Positions 52,901-63,879 are shown, counted from the first letter of the stretch. The stretch is 64,000 bases of DNA from Branchiostoma belcheri (GCF_001625305.1 NW_017804020.1:2583896-2647895), one strand, 5' to 3'. Numbers and translations are program-made. The notes: a model not told the origin generated them from the sequence alone.

Positions 52901-54300
52901 TTTGACATGTATGACGTTGAATTATGCAAATTTCTGAAAAGTGACATACCTGTATTATGCTTCATTTGTACTGACTGGATGTTTTACGCTTAATGCACAG
53001 ATTATGTTTAACGTTTAGCAGAGTTGCCCTCTGAGCCCCGAATTCAGTGCAAAATTCAAATACCTGATATTACACTTTGCAGCATGCAGAAGACCCTTGT
53101 CTTTGAGAGTTCTAAAAATAAAAGTCAACTCACCATTAAAGTCTGATGTTCTCTTGTCTCGTAGATAGGTGGCAGGACACAGGTATATCCTCCAGGAATA
53201 CACACAGGTCCTTCAAGAATATGGACAGGTACACAGGATAGCAGACAGGTCCCACAGGAACATTGTCAGGTCCCTCATGGTCAGGTGTACATGTGTATAA
53301 AAAAGAAAAATTTTGTCAGAAAAGCTTTTAACGAGCTACAAAAGTTACAAACAATATTCTCAGAACATCCATCTCAAGACAAGATACATCACACATTCTA
53401 AAATTCGGAACACTTGAAAAAGTTCTAAAACCAGTGCTTTAGGTTAGGAAAAGAGCACAAGCTATGTTAGCGAGGTAAACTCAGTATTTACATTTAGTCA
53501 GAAGTGAGCATAGACTGTCATGAACGAAAAACAATCACATGTGAAAATACATCTCACATAAGATATCAAAACAGTCATCTTTGAGTTTGACAAATAACAC
53601 ATGTTGACAAAACATCCATAGCACACAATCTAAGCTACCTATGGAAAAATCAAACTGTACATGTACAATGTACATGTAATAGCCAACAAGTCAATACAGC
53701 ATCTGCAGCATGAAAAACCTCCAAACAGTTAACCACACATGACATGCATTTTCAAACAACAGTTCAACAAACTTTAAACACATGACAGACAGAACATTGT
53801 GAAAAAAGAATGCATGTAGTGTGCCCTTCACAAATAAAACATTTTGATTTTTAAAAAAATTGTTAACAACATGTCAAAAATCTAATTTGGTGTTCCAGGT
53901 AATGCAAAATATAAAATCACACAACTGGTGGTACCAACAAGTGTCGATATGGCTACCTCACCCATTTCAAATTAAAAACATTCATAAAACATTTGGACAA
54001 ACACTTATAATAATCATAATACACATTTGTGGGAAGAAATAGAGGTGGTCAAGCATAAACAATGAACAGTGATACCGGTAAAGCCAATAATGGAACTGGT
54101 ACCACGTCATATATATTAGTGGTTAATGGAGAAAACAGTCAAAAAGCTCAACTCATTCACTCCATAAATGAGCAACAACGTTCTGATTCCTTTAATCAGG
54201 TAGAGAATACTTATTTTTAAATAGAACCTATAATTTCTATCAATACTATACATGTACCATCATCATTCATCTAAAAATGTAAGCACTGCTGGTGTACTTG
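49951..54300. other. AT-rich gene-poor stretch
   Basis: Only short unconvincing ORFs. Contains a fragment of the palindrome-related repeat (50280-50470: GCCTGCATGCCC ... CCGTAGGCAGCTG), the hAT-like MITE at 51129-51394, and a short run of ACAGGT-spaced repeats at 53170-53290. I can support no gene on either strand. Confidence 0.4.
51129..51394 (+). mobile_element. hAT-like MITE with perfect 8-bp target duplication
   Basis: Terminal repeats CACGTCGGCAGAACG (51131-51145) and CGTTCTGCCGACGTG (51377-51391) are perfect. The element is flanked by TATTTAGA at 51121-51128 and 51395-51402, an 8-bp direct repeat as hAT transposases make. No ORF. Diverged relatives are at 9570-9745 and 36765-36965. Confidence 0.8.
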
Positions 54301-55030
54301 AAATAATGAGCTCTGTTTGATCAGACCACGCGGCAGCGCCCCATGCGGGAAATTGACTTAGTGCAGCATTAAATACGGGGGAACAGTTCTTGCAAGTAAT
54401 TTTCGAAATTCTGTGTTTTTGTTTCAGTTCACTTCAAGGAGGTTTGTCTGCATTAGTCCATAGAGTAATTAAGACAAAGTTCAGTGCAACTTACCACCAA
54501 AAAGCGGACTTGTCGCGTCTTTCTGGGCAGAGAGTTCTCTCCGAGTTCCATGCGACACTCGCCATCTTGGAACCGCGTGTATCACGCACAGCTGCCGGGC
54601 CCACCTGTTCATCACCAGCAAAATTTGAATTTGGTAATTAAGTTAACAACAGCCAATAGGCAAGCACCTCTCATGAAAGCCTGAACAACGACGATCTCAT
54701 TATGATTTTTACATCTCACAAATGTTTTGAGGTCAATTGCTTCCACATGAAAGAGAGACCAAATCCTGTCATCGATAATTTTTGTAGTTATAATTGTAGG
54801 GTAGATCTGTCTTGTAGTACGTTGTAACAATAAAGTTCGTTCGTTCATTTCCTTTCCTTGATACCCGGCAAAATGTATATGACAGTCGATCATTCCAGAC
54901 GAGTCAAGGCCCTGCTCCATTCTAGTACACAATGACGCAACTAAATAATTTCTTTCTGAATATAAGTTGTTAAATATGACAATATGTTGTTTGCTAGGGA
55001 ACAATGATAGCCAAATGGTTTGTTGTTTAC
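54300..55030. other. Flank of the LTR retrotransposon insertion site
   Basis: A 179-codon minus-strand ORF crosses from here into the LTR but shows no family features and depends on LTR sequence, so I do not call it. The 55031-55080 end matches the donor end of the first-exon cassette on the minus strand. Nothing else recognised. Confidence 0.3.
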
Positions 55031-55080
55031 CTGTACGAAAAGCGAAGTCGCCGTTGAACCACGTGCACCCTCTGTCTCGC
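55031..55080 (-). pseudogene. First-exon cassette, copy 3, donor half (split by the retrotransposon)
   Basis: On the minus strand the sequence ends GTACAG|GTAAACAACAAACC, matching CACAG|GTAAACAACAAACT of copy 1. The other half with the ATG is at 60825-61075, 5.7 kb away, with the LTR element in between. The TCGC at 55077-55080 is the target duplication. Confidence 0.55.
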
Positions 55081-55114
55081 TGTAACAGGCCAATCACTGC
55101 GTTAGACAGTCTGG

Positions 55115-55139
55115 GGTCACGTGGTGAGAGCACGTGACC
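55115..55139 (+). promoter_or_regulatory. Palindromic double E-box in the LTR
   Basis: GGTCACGTG, seven bases, then CACGTGACC: two perfect inverted 9-mers, each with a CACGTG core bound by USF/MITF/TFE-type bHLH factors in animals. Lies about 70 bases upstream of the TATA box. The same pair is in the right LTR at about 60292-60316. Confidence 0.6.
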
Positions 55140-55210
55140 CAGACGCGTCATTGGCTAAAGCCTGACCACGCCTCCGCCATGCAGATGTTGCTCCGCCCTT
55201 CCGCGCGCAC

Positions 55211-55217
55211 TATAAAA
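55211..55217 (+). promoter_or_regulatory. LTR TATA box
   Basis: TATAAAA in a GC-rich setting (GCGCAC before, TAGCGGG after), equivalent at 60388 in the right LTR. Predicts transcription starting near 55240. Confidence 0.65.
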
Positions 55218-55468
55218 TAGCGGGACGCGCCCTAGATCCAGGTTCTTCACCTCTCGGAAGCTCCGTTCCAGCACACCGGTTTAGGTTAGTAGTAGTTTAG
55301 TATAGTAGTTTTCCCTGCAACGCACTCGACTGTACAGGTAATTGGTTTCCGTTCTCAGTCTTTGTCTACTTTTAGTATTGTGTTTCACTCTGTAACTGTT
55401 CCGTTGTATAACTTTGTATTTGTACTTTCATTATATGTTGCATCGCTTTGTATCTACCGCAGTTAGTC

Positions 55469-55474
55469 AATAAA
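55469..55474 (+). terminator. LTR polyadenylation signal
   Basis: AATAAA within GTCAATAAAGTCAC; the functional copy for the element's RNA would be the one in the right LTR at 60649-60654. Confidence 0.6.
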
Positions 55475-57237
55475 GTCACATCAAATATAAATCGACCTGG
55501 CTTTGGTGTTACTTAGAGTGAGAGTCTAGTAACTTGTGCCTTAGAGTGAGAGTCTAAGGATTGTAACCGTAATCGTAACTGTAATCGTAAGTTAGCCCAA
55601 ATCCTACCCACGCAGAAAGAACGTTTGTTACATGGTTCCCACACGGAATTATATTTGCGCTGTGACCTTTGCCTACTGCGGTATATAGAATTGTAATTTC
55701 CATAGAATCCGTTTTGTTCTTGTACTTTTGGTCCTGGTATACACGAATTGTATTTTGAAGCTGTGTTGTTGCACCTGGCCTTTGTAAAATTGTCCCCTTG
55801 CCCGGCCCGACCTTGCTGCAAAAGTTATATCTGACCCACATCTGACCAAAATTTAGTTTGGTTCTCTGTACAATTTTTTTTTTCTCGCTTGTGTTTCGAC
55901 CCTCGACTAAGCGTCACATCTACCTCTTTCGTTCTGTTCCGATTAATTGCTACTTTGCTCCTTTCGCTGTGTGTTGTGATTCCCCAGCACCGCCTATAAT
56001 TTTATCTGTGCTGTTATTTTGGCCCGCAGAACCTCGATTTTTTTTTCTATTCTCTGATTCGTAGTTACAATTGGCTCCAGAAGCTTCCAAATTTTGTACG
56101 CTTCCAAATCTTGTACTCGCCTGGCTATTCACCTGGCTATTCCCAACCTTTGTAAATCGCCGTAAAACTTCTGTTTTTTGTTAGCACCTCCTTGTCAGTC
56201 AGACAGCTCGGCGTTCCATTGCTACTTTTCCATTCGGCCGACGTCGACACTTACCTGTGAACCCCTTGTGATTCACCGCAAATCCTCTGTTTTTTAGTTC
56301 TCACTTTCTTGTAAGTCAGACGGCCGTCGCCCGTCGTCGTTAGGACCAAATTTCCATTCGGCGGCCACTTACCTGTGAATCGTCTGCATCGTCTTGCCCG
56401 GCACCACACCAATCTCGGCGTCGCTTTGTGTCGCCGACTCTCTGTTGCATTCCACCTTGGCGTGTTTTTTTTTCCAAATTAATACATGTTGTTTTTGCAT
56501 TGTTGACGCTGTGTTGTAATCTAATCAAAATTTCCCTGTTTTTTTTTCTCTGCCCAATTGTTGTAACTATGCACATGTTTGTTCTCGGTACCGTTTGTCA
56601 CATTTCTGCAGTCTTGACCTGTTTGGACGTGTGGATGAGTAGACTCTGTTGTTGTTGCCGTTATTGATTACTATGTTGTTCTTTCTAGCCCGGAGATGGT
56701 TACTGTCTTATGCTCCGTCTTGATTGGATTGTCCGTTGATGAATTTATGCATTCTTGTTTGATCTTCTTGGATTGATTGTACGACTTGTAGGAAGTCGCA
56801 AGTTTTGTCTACTACTGATGTAACTGTAATGTTGACCCCGTAAAGTCTGTGTTTGGCCAAGTGTTTATTGTTTGGTGATGATCCTTGTTTGATCTTTTTG
56901 TTGTTGGTTTTTGGTCATCGTTTACTTGAAACTTGTGACCCCTTGCCTAATCCTTTGCTTGTGCGGATTTAGGGTGGTTTGTCTTGTCTATTGTCGACTT
57001 CTCTTCTTTGTCGTCCGACTCATTAATTCCACGTGGCTGATGTTGTATTGTTGCCCGTTCGTTGTTTTACTTGGTTGTTGCTAATGCAAACATAGCCGGT
57101 TTAAATAATCAGCATTCATCTGTTAGTTTGCACGGGTCCTGTGTAACGTCGACAGAAAATTGGTGTCAATCAATTTCATAGGTCTGTTGTCTCGTCTGTT
57201 GTTATATTTCAGTCCCGCGTATAACTAGATTTCTGAC

Positions 57238-58359
57238 ATGAGAGGACAGTCTGTTTTTGGTGCCTACCAGGGTCAGGGCATAATATGGTCTTCGCCTGGC
57301 CCAAGTGTAAGGTCGCCGATACCTGTTTCCATCCCAAATTGCTCCAAATTCTCGTGTTCTCAAATTCCAGTACTCAGTAGTTTGATGGCCGCACTTGGCC
57401 GAGCTGTATTAGAAGTGCAACGCACACAACAAGAACAAATTACAACACTGTGCCGACTGGTTGTGTGTCTTGCCAGTAACCATTCCTCCAGTAAATACAG
57501 GGGAACCAGGTCGCCACGGACTCATCCATGTTTCTTGTGTAGCCGACTTGGTCACTGGAAAAGACAGTGTCCACTGAGATGTAGTCCGGGCCATAAGGGC
57601 CCCAATAACCATCCACCATCTCTCCCTATCCGCAGCGACAGCGACACTCCCGCACCAGCTGACGCGACCACCGCCCACTCCGGGTCGGGACCAGTAACCC
57701 CGCGTGGACTTCGGTCCGCGGGACCCTCTTCTTCTTCCTTTCCAGCTTCACCTAACTCCGATCCCCGGGGGACACCAGTACTGACTCCGGTGACACCTGT
57801 CCTACCGTCTGCGCCAGCGACTGACATTCATGTCCCGCCACCGGTTTCTGTCCTGCTGCCGACGCCAGGGGCGGCCCGGGCCGAGTCTCCCGTAACGCCG
57901 CCTGTGCCTGTCCCGCGAACGTCAGTAACGCCGCCTGTGCCTGTCCCGCGGACGTCAGTAACGCCGCCTGTGCCTGTCCTGCCAACCACCAGTACTACCG
58001 TTCCCACCACATCTCCACGGCGACGACCCAGCCGTCGTCAGAACCGTCCAGAATACATGAACACTTCCATTTCTATACCAGACCATGTTCCTCTTAGTTA
58101 TAGTGATAGCGAGACAGACCATCTCCACCCCAACGTATGCCAGGATTGTTTTCAGGACGAGGGGCTTACTGGCCAGGGCCCTCCTTCGGATAGGCCGGGT
58201 CCCCGGGGGGAATCGCTCGAGGTGGACCCCTCGCCCCCTCCCTTGAGGTCCGTAGCTCACGACTCCTCGCCTAAAAGCTGGAGCCCAGTCACCCACCTGA
58301 TGTCATCCTTAGTTCGGGCCTTCAATCGCCCACCAAAACTGGAAAGTTTCTCTATTTAG
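57238..58359 (+). CDS. Gag-like protein with one zinc knuckle
   Basis: 373 aa, ATG to TAG, the only sizeable ORF of the LTR element. Residues about 98-112 read CFLCSRLGHWKRQCP, a CX2CX4HX4C zinc knuckle of the retroviral/retrotransposon nucleocapsid type that binds RNA. The N-terminal 95 residues contain a short helix-prone stretch (LGRAVLEVQRTQQEQ) that could mediate assembly; a typical capsid major homology region is not evident. The C-terminal two thirds is Pro/Ser/Thr-rich, with three tandem VTPPVPVPRTS repeats (about residues 218-250), then RRRPSRRQNRP. No protease or polymerase follows in any frame. The long untranslated stretch before it (1.6 kb) may hold packaging signals. Confidence 0.75.
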   Translation: MRGQSVFGAYQGQGIIWSSPGPSVRSPIPVSIPNCSKFSCSQIPVLSSLMAALGRAVLEVQRTQQEQITTLCRLVVCLASNHSSSKYRGTRSPRTHPCFLCSRLGHWKRQCPLRCSPGHKGPNNHPPSLPIRSDSDTPAPADATTAHSGSGPVTPRGLRSAGPSSSSFPASPNSDPRGTPVLTPVTPVLPSAPATDIHVPPPVSVLLPTPGAARAESPVTPPVPVPRTSVTPPVPVPRTSVTPPVPVLPTTSTTVPTTSPRRRPSRRQNRPEYMNTSISIPDHVPLSYSDSETDHLHPNVCQDCFQDEGLTGQGPPSDRPGPRGESLEVDPSPPPLRSVAHDSSPKSWSPVTHLMSSLVRAFNRPPKLESFSI

Positions 58360-60257
58360 TGTTTATGGTTATTATGTCCATGTAACTACTGAAAAGTAAA
58401 TTTTTCCTTTCGTCTGAGGTTCCATGTATGTGTAGTTGGTGACGTTCAAGTACCCCTTGTTTTCCTTTTTGTCACGTCCAAATTTGGAACGAGAAACCTC
58501 TGCCACCCCACCAAGCCTAGGGGTCTCTGTGGGTTCGCTTACCACGGGGGAGTGCGGGCGACTAGCACTCTTCCCGTCAGGGCCACCACTCTTTCTAGTA
58601 CTAGTAATTGTATGAGCATAGGGCAAGTTTCTCGTCCTCTTGACGTGTACCGCAGTATCACGCTGCTAGTCTCTTCCCTTGGGGTCGCGCAAAACTCACC
58701 TTTTCCATTAACGGACCTCCGTCTACGATTGGAAAAGTTTTCCTTTCTCGTTTTTTATTTCACTGTGTATTTTCTTTTTGAATAAGATGCGGAAATATTT
58801 TCCCTTTTTCGATGAGATCAGGTATTCTATGGATCAGCAAGGTAGGAATCGTAGCTTGTTTTACGACCAACTTCCCAGGGAGTTAGGTAGTGGGGTTTCC
58901 TCGTTCTTCTCCTCGATGGGTCCCGTTGTCCCTTCCGAACGTTGGGCGCTCCTAGTCCCCTCCCCGTCCTGCAGTCATGGAACCCCCGCAAAACACGGTG
59001 GGCTCCCGAGCAAAAACGCTCTAACTGTCTCGACCGGGTTAGAAATGGTCTGTCTGTGCTAAGTATATTTGATTTGCTTTGGTTTTAAAATGGTCGTCGA
59101 CGATCCTGTACTCTGATAAGAGTTTGTTATAATTAGGTATGTTCTGGTTTGAAACTGATCGTAAACGACCCTGGACTTTGGTAACTTTGGTATAATTGGT
59201 ACGTCCAGTGGTTAAGACGATCCTGTACTCTGGTAAGAGTTTGTTATATTAGGTTTGAAACTGATCGTAAACGACCCTGGACTTTGGTAACTTTGGTATA
59301 ATTGGTATGTCCAGTGGTTAAGACGATCCTGTACTCTGGTAAGAGTTTGTTATATTAGGTTTGAAACTGATCGTAAACGACCCTGGACTTTGGTAACTTT
59401 GGTATAATTGGTATGTCCAGTGGTTAAGACGATCCTGTACTCTGGTAAGAGTTTGTTGTATTAGTTATGTCCGGTGGTCAAAGCGACCCCGGACTTTGGT
59501 AAACTTTGGTATGTAAGTTTAGTATGTTAAGTATGTTCTGGTGGTGGAAACCTGATCTGATCTGAAATCTGGTAAAATTTTTATGCCTGTCAAACCGGTT
59601 GTTATTGAAATGTGGAGAAATAATTGTTTTCTTTGATTGCTGATCTCCTGCCCGATGTCTTATTCTCATGATTGCTTTGCTGATCCTGTATTTTGACTTT
59701 GTTTATGTATTTAACTGGTGTTACGTTGCGGATGTTGTATTTGCTTACGTGCCCGAATGATAGAATCGCCTTATGCTGTACCCTTTTGTGTACTCTGGTT
59801 GTTTTGCTTTCTACTGTATTTGATTGTGTATTGATTATTGCTTTGATTATACATTGTACTGCATTCGATTATGTGCACTGATTATTGCTTGGTTTATATG
59901 CTGTATTTTGAGTAGGTGTATTGTTTATTGTTTTGACCTATGCTGGATACTAATGTTTATTGATGATTGCTGTAAGTTATGCTGCGCTTTTGTTTTGCAC
60001 GACGATAACAGGGTTGGCCTTGCGAGATGTGTTAGGCTTATGTTTTATTTCATTTCCGTTTTGTATTGCATTGTATTGGTTTTATTGGTTTTCTGCTATT
60101 ATGTTGACCGAGTGTTAGTTGAAATCGCGATGTTTCAGTTGATTGAAGATTACGTCAGTTGGTTTTCTTCTGTAACGTTCGGATTTATTTAGGTAGTTAG
60201 TTAGTTACTTAGTTAAGCTAATGATGCGGGAGCATCATTACGTGTGGCGGGGGATGG
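58360..60257 (+). other. Non-coding 3' part of the LTR element
   Basis: No enzyme ORF in any frame. Contains a tandem repeat at 59101-59520 and ends in a purine-rich GTGTGGCGGGGGATGG (60242-60257), the likely polypurine tract. Short ORFs such as 59824-60192 show no recognised domain. Confidence 0.6.
59101..59520 (+). repeat. 106-bp tandem repeats inside the LTR element
   Basis: Units start CGATCCTGTACTCTGGTAAG at 59101, 59218, 59324 and 59430; the last two spacings are exactly 106 bp. Each holds GATCGTAAACGACCCTGGAC and GTATAATTGGTA-GTCCAGTG. Non-coding. Confidence 0.85.
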
Positions 60258-60824
60258 TGTAACAGGCCAATCACTGCGTTAGACAGTCTGGGGTCACGTG
60301 GTGAGAGCACGTGACCCAGACGCGTCATTGGCTAAAGCCTGACCACGCCTCCGCCATGCAGATGTTGCTCCGCCCTTCCGCGCGCACTATAAAATAGCGG
60401 GACGCGCCCTAGATCCAGGTTCTTCACCTCTCGGAAGCTCCGTTCCAGCACACCGGTTTAGGTTAGTAGTAGTTTAGTATAGTAGTTTTCCCTGCAACGC
60501 ACTCGACTGTACAGGTAATTGGTTTCCGTTCTCAGTCTTTGTCTACTTTTAGTATTGTGTTTCACTCTGTAACTGTTCCGTTGTATAACTTTGTATTTGT
60601 ACTTTCATTATATGTTGCATCGCTTTGTATCTCATACCGCAGTTAGTCAATAAAGTCACATCAAATATAAATCGACCTGGCTTTGGTGTTACTTAGAGTG
60701 AGAGTCTAGTAACTTGTGCCTTAGAGTGAGAGTCTAAGGATTGTAACCGTAATCGTAACCGTAATCGTAACTGTAATCGTAAGTTAGCCCAAATCCTACC
60801 CACGCAGAAAGAACGTTTGTTACA
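60258..60824 (+). repeat. 3' LTR
   Basis: 567 bp, identical by eye to the 5' LTR except for an extra CAT and one extra 12-base GTAATCGTAACC unit near the 3' end. Confidence 0.92.
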
Positions 60825-61075
60825 TCGCCATTTCTGGTGTTCTCGAAAATTCACCAGGTCGGGAACATCCGCATTTTCTCCTCAGAACATCACGAGAACG
60901 GCATAATTCAAATCAAATCAAATTAAATTTTCTACCGCGAAAAGGTCGCAACATTCTGCTGTACGTTTTAGAAAGACATTCCGCCGATATAAAGTCGAGA
61001 AGGTAACAGTTATTAGCGCTGAAGTGAAATTTGCACAAAAATAACATCCCAGAGAATTCTCGTCGTACCAAACCA
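60825..61075 (-). pseudogene. First-exon cassette, copy 3, ATG and upstream half
   Basis: Minus strand: GGTTTGGTACGACG, GATGTTATTTTTGTGCAA, TGTCTTTCTAAAACGTAC, GTTCTGAGGAGAAAATGCGG, GACCTGGTGAATTTTCGAGA and AATGGCGA follow the same order as copies 1 and 2. The ATG is at 60831-60829 and the retrotransposon begins after ATGGCGA. A short AATTAAATTTGATTTG-like stretch is inserted in this copy. Confidence 0.55.
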
Positions 61076-62605
61076 CCCTTTTGAAGGGACCAAACCAAAT
61101 GCGTTTTTACAGGTGTGCAAATTACGAAGACAAATTCAATCTCAAAGAAAATGAAAAGCGGGGAGAAAAGCGTGGAGAAAAGCCACACAGAAAAGCCACA
61201 GTCTGATGAAACAGAGCTCATTATTTCCCCAGAAATATGAACTCGCGGCGATGTGTAGATAACAAATAAAAACACACATACACTGGTTACAGGCACGCCA
61301 CGCATAGAAAATGTAAAGTCATAAGGCTATGGGAAATACTTCATTGGATGAAGGAGGCCTAGGTTCAAAAAGATTGGACTGCTCTTTTGCCATACTAATT
61401 CTGTTCAGGGACTTAACTACTAAATCACAACTTCTTTGCCACTTCCCAAGTTCAAGTGACTATAAGAAACGGCGTGGCACATATAAATTATCTTATGGGA
61501 TCGGAAAAAAGTTGGAGAACGTCAGCCAGCTCGCTGGGAACCTTTTCATACAAATCACGGTAAACGGAGATTAACGTTAAATATCAAGAACGATGTTAAC
61601 GCCAGGACCAAGTTCCATTGGGTGTATTTTGTATGCTAATTGCTAGAGGACGCTTTTAGACGGTTCGCGCGAAGTTACCATGCGTGTGTTGTGTTGATTT
61701 CAACAACAGCATTTCGTCCCGGTTGCTTCGGCGAACTTCTCGGTGTTTGGATATAATTAATTATAAATACTGATATTATCATCAACACGCTTCAGAGACA
61801 AAACAACAACGGGTTTTAAAGCAAAAAAAGAAGAAGAAGAATAACAAAGAACTAACCTTGTATTGAGTACGTCAAAGGCCAAAGCAAGTGACGATACGCC
61901 AAACTACGCAACCTGGTTGTCACAATCGTGCGCGTCCGCTGTAAGTTATACAGGAATGACCACAAGACATGATATCAAAAACATCATTTGATATTCCCTC
62001 AAGTTATCCTAGCGATCAACTATATGAAAGGATTCCGAAAAGATATAATTGCAAACCAGAGAACGTCTTGGGTATGCAAAGCGTTTACAAATAATACAAT
62101 TAAAAAGGATTTTTTCCTGTTCAACGCAGGATTTTCAAGTTCATTCCTCCCTGCGTTCGATCCGCCATCTTTGCTCCTGTTGCCATGGACACGGGTTCTA
62201 TTTACTCCCACAGATGACACTAGCCAGCATTTGAGCAGGTTGGTTTTTTTTTCTCTCCGTTTCTAGGCGGAAAAATCACGAAAATATTCACGAAAAACCG
62301 CAAGTCATAGTCAGATGTTACTTGTAAGGTCTTTTAACACATAGAAGGAACATTAGGGAGACAAAAGGCGGAGTGTTTTGTTGAAAATGCTCTGAAAAAC
62401 ATTTTTCATTTTGGCGCTGAATGGATAGAACAAGGTTACGGCCACCAAGGTCATTTGGACTATCCATAACAAAGATAACATATTTTACACCTATGGAACC
62501 AGACAAACATAACCATATACACTTAGTTATTTTTCGCAACGTTTCAAGATTTAGAAACATCATGTAGTTTATCCTGAAGGCTGTTTTACATGAGTTTTTT
62601 TTTTT
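61076..62605. other. Intergenic region upstream of the last gene
   Basis: No ORF or repeat family that I can support. Contains the putative promoter and 5' end of the gene starting near 62606; a first non-coding exon could lie here because the 62619 position has an acceptor-like CATCTGTAG. Confidence 0.3.
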
Positions 62606-63702
62606 ATGACATCTGTAGGCGTTCTATCATCTATGTTGAGAAGTCGACCAATGGCGACGACGATGTCAACTGAACAGTCTGACGACAGCGTTAACGTTGA
62701 GAGTATGAGCCGAAAACTGAAGAACACAGGGTCTGAAGACGACCTGGAAGTTGGTGCTGAGGCCATGGTAAGTTTCATGTTCGTTTTGGGGAGTTTTTCA
62801 ACCGCCGGTGTACCGCTCGTGTTGTTTTCATTTGTCAACTTACGTTGTAACATTAGTTAGTTCATCATTTGTTATGATTCACGTTGCGTAACGGTTAGCT
62901 TCTGTGGATGTTTAACTAGATAGGTTGTTAACTTGCTATATCAAATGACAATGCCACAAGTTTGTTTCTTTAGGACAAAAAAGATACAAAACTTACGTCA
63001 ACGTTTTATAACCTTCAATTTATTTGGATTTTTTACATGGAAATGTGCATGTTATAATTTGTAACAATGTTGCCATTGGGTCAGTTTAATTGAAAGCAGT
63101 ATAAGTATGATTTGAATTGTTTACCAAAGGTTTACTTTCTTTTCTATGTTTTGTTTATATGTTTGCTTATTGTAGCGCATTCCCTTTCTTATTCAGCCAA
63201 CTGACACAGGCAGCACAGAACCTGCGTTACAAGAGTAAGAACTCAGTTTTAGTCAGCTTTAGCTAGCACATGAAGTCAGAAATAGTCAGAGATCAGAAAT
63301 ATTACAATGTACTGAAACAAATGTATTGTTGTACATTCATGTCTACTTTACATAGTTCATATGTCCAGTACTTTTTTGAAGGGGGCTTTAAATGGATATT
63401 TCTAGGAAAATGAAATGTGAAAGACTAGATAGTGTCACTATGAAATATTTGCAATCGTTGTCCTTGCAAGTATTTTGACATTTACAAATAGTAAAGTGCA
63501 TTTATACCACCCACTCTCACTCACTCACTCACTCACTCACTCACTCACTCACTCACTCACTCACTCACTCACTCACTCACTCACTCACTCACTCACTCAA
63601 TCACACTCTCACACTCATTCACTCAATAATGCTAATCTTTTCCTTTCACAGCCTAAAAGAGCGCACAGATGCTCTGAAAGAAAACCAGAAAGGCCTCCAG
63701 AG
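62606..63702 (+). CDS. 5' exons of an unrecognised coiled-coil protein gene (partial)
   Basis: Three exons join in phase: up to 62767 (donor ATG|GTAAGT), 63176-63234 (acceptor TTGTAG, donor AGA|GTAAGA) and 63652-63702 (acceptor TTTCACAG, donor AG|GTAAGG). In-frame starts occur at 62606, 62633 and 62651; 62651 gives MATTMSTEQSDDSVNVESMS. The N-terminus is acidic and Ser-rich (NTGSEDDLEVGAEAM), followed by LIQPTDTGSTEPALQ and LKERTDALKENQKGLQR, which has heptad-like spacing and could begin a coiled coil. The gene continues beyond the window. No family could be named. Confidence 0.55.
63513..63600 (+). repeat. (ACTC)n microsatellite
   Basis: About 21 ACTC units in the intron between the second and third exon of the last gene, ending about 50 bases before the acceptor at 63651. 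Confidence 0.9.
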
Positions 63703-63879
63703 GTAAGGAACAACTCTATATAGAAATACATTTAGGAAAACATTTAGTCTGCAACTACCACAATATTGTCAACCATGTCATTTATTATCTGTTGTTGATA
63801 ACCAAATCAAGAAGCATTTAGAATCAAGAGATATATAGCACACAATGATGAATGATGCAACACAGATGGAAATACTGGT

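Larger units (their letters stand above)
55081..55632 (+). repeat. 5' LTR
   Basis: 552 bp, TG...CA. Contains a GGCCAAT box near its start, a palindromic pair of CACGTG E-boxes, a TATA box (TATAAAATAG, 55211), AATAAA at 55469-55474 and a terminal tract of GTAATC/GTAACC hexamers. Confidence 0.92.
55081..60824 (+). mobile_element. Non-autonomous LTR retrotransposon (gag-like ORF only)
   Basis: Two direct LTRs (552 and 567 bp) begin TGTAAC and end GTTACA, flanked by TCGC on both sides (55077-55080, 60825-60828). Directly after the left LTR stands TGGTTCCCACAC, in the position of a tRNA primer-binding site. A purine-rich GGCGGGGGATGG precedes the right LTR. The 4.6-kb interior carries one 373-codon ORF with a zinc knuckle and no protease, reverse transcriptase, RNase H or integrase. 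Movement must depend on enzymes from another element. The LTRs differ visibly only by two small insertions (3 and 12 bases), so the insertion is recent. Confidence 0.9.

Noticed and set aside
54612-55151. 179-codon minus-strand ORF
   Set aside because: Its start lies inside the left LTR and its 3' half covers unrelated flank. No domain features, and the overlapping stretch is better explained as the split first-exon cassette.
59824-60192. 122-codon Cys-rich ORF in the 3' part of the LTR element
   Set aside because: Composition follows the T/G-rich DNA; no envelope, integrase or other known feature and no supporting motif.
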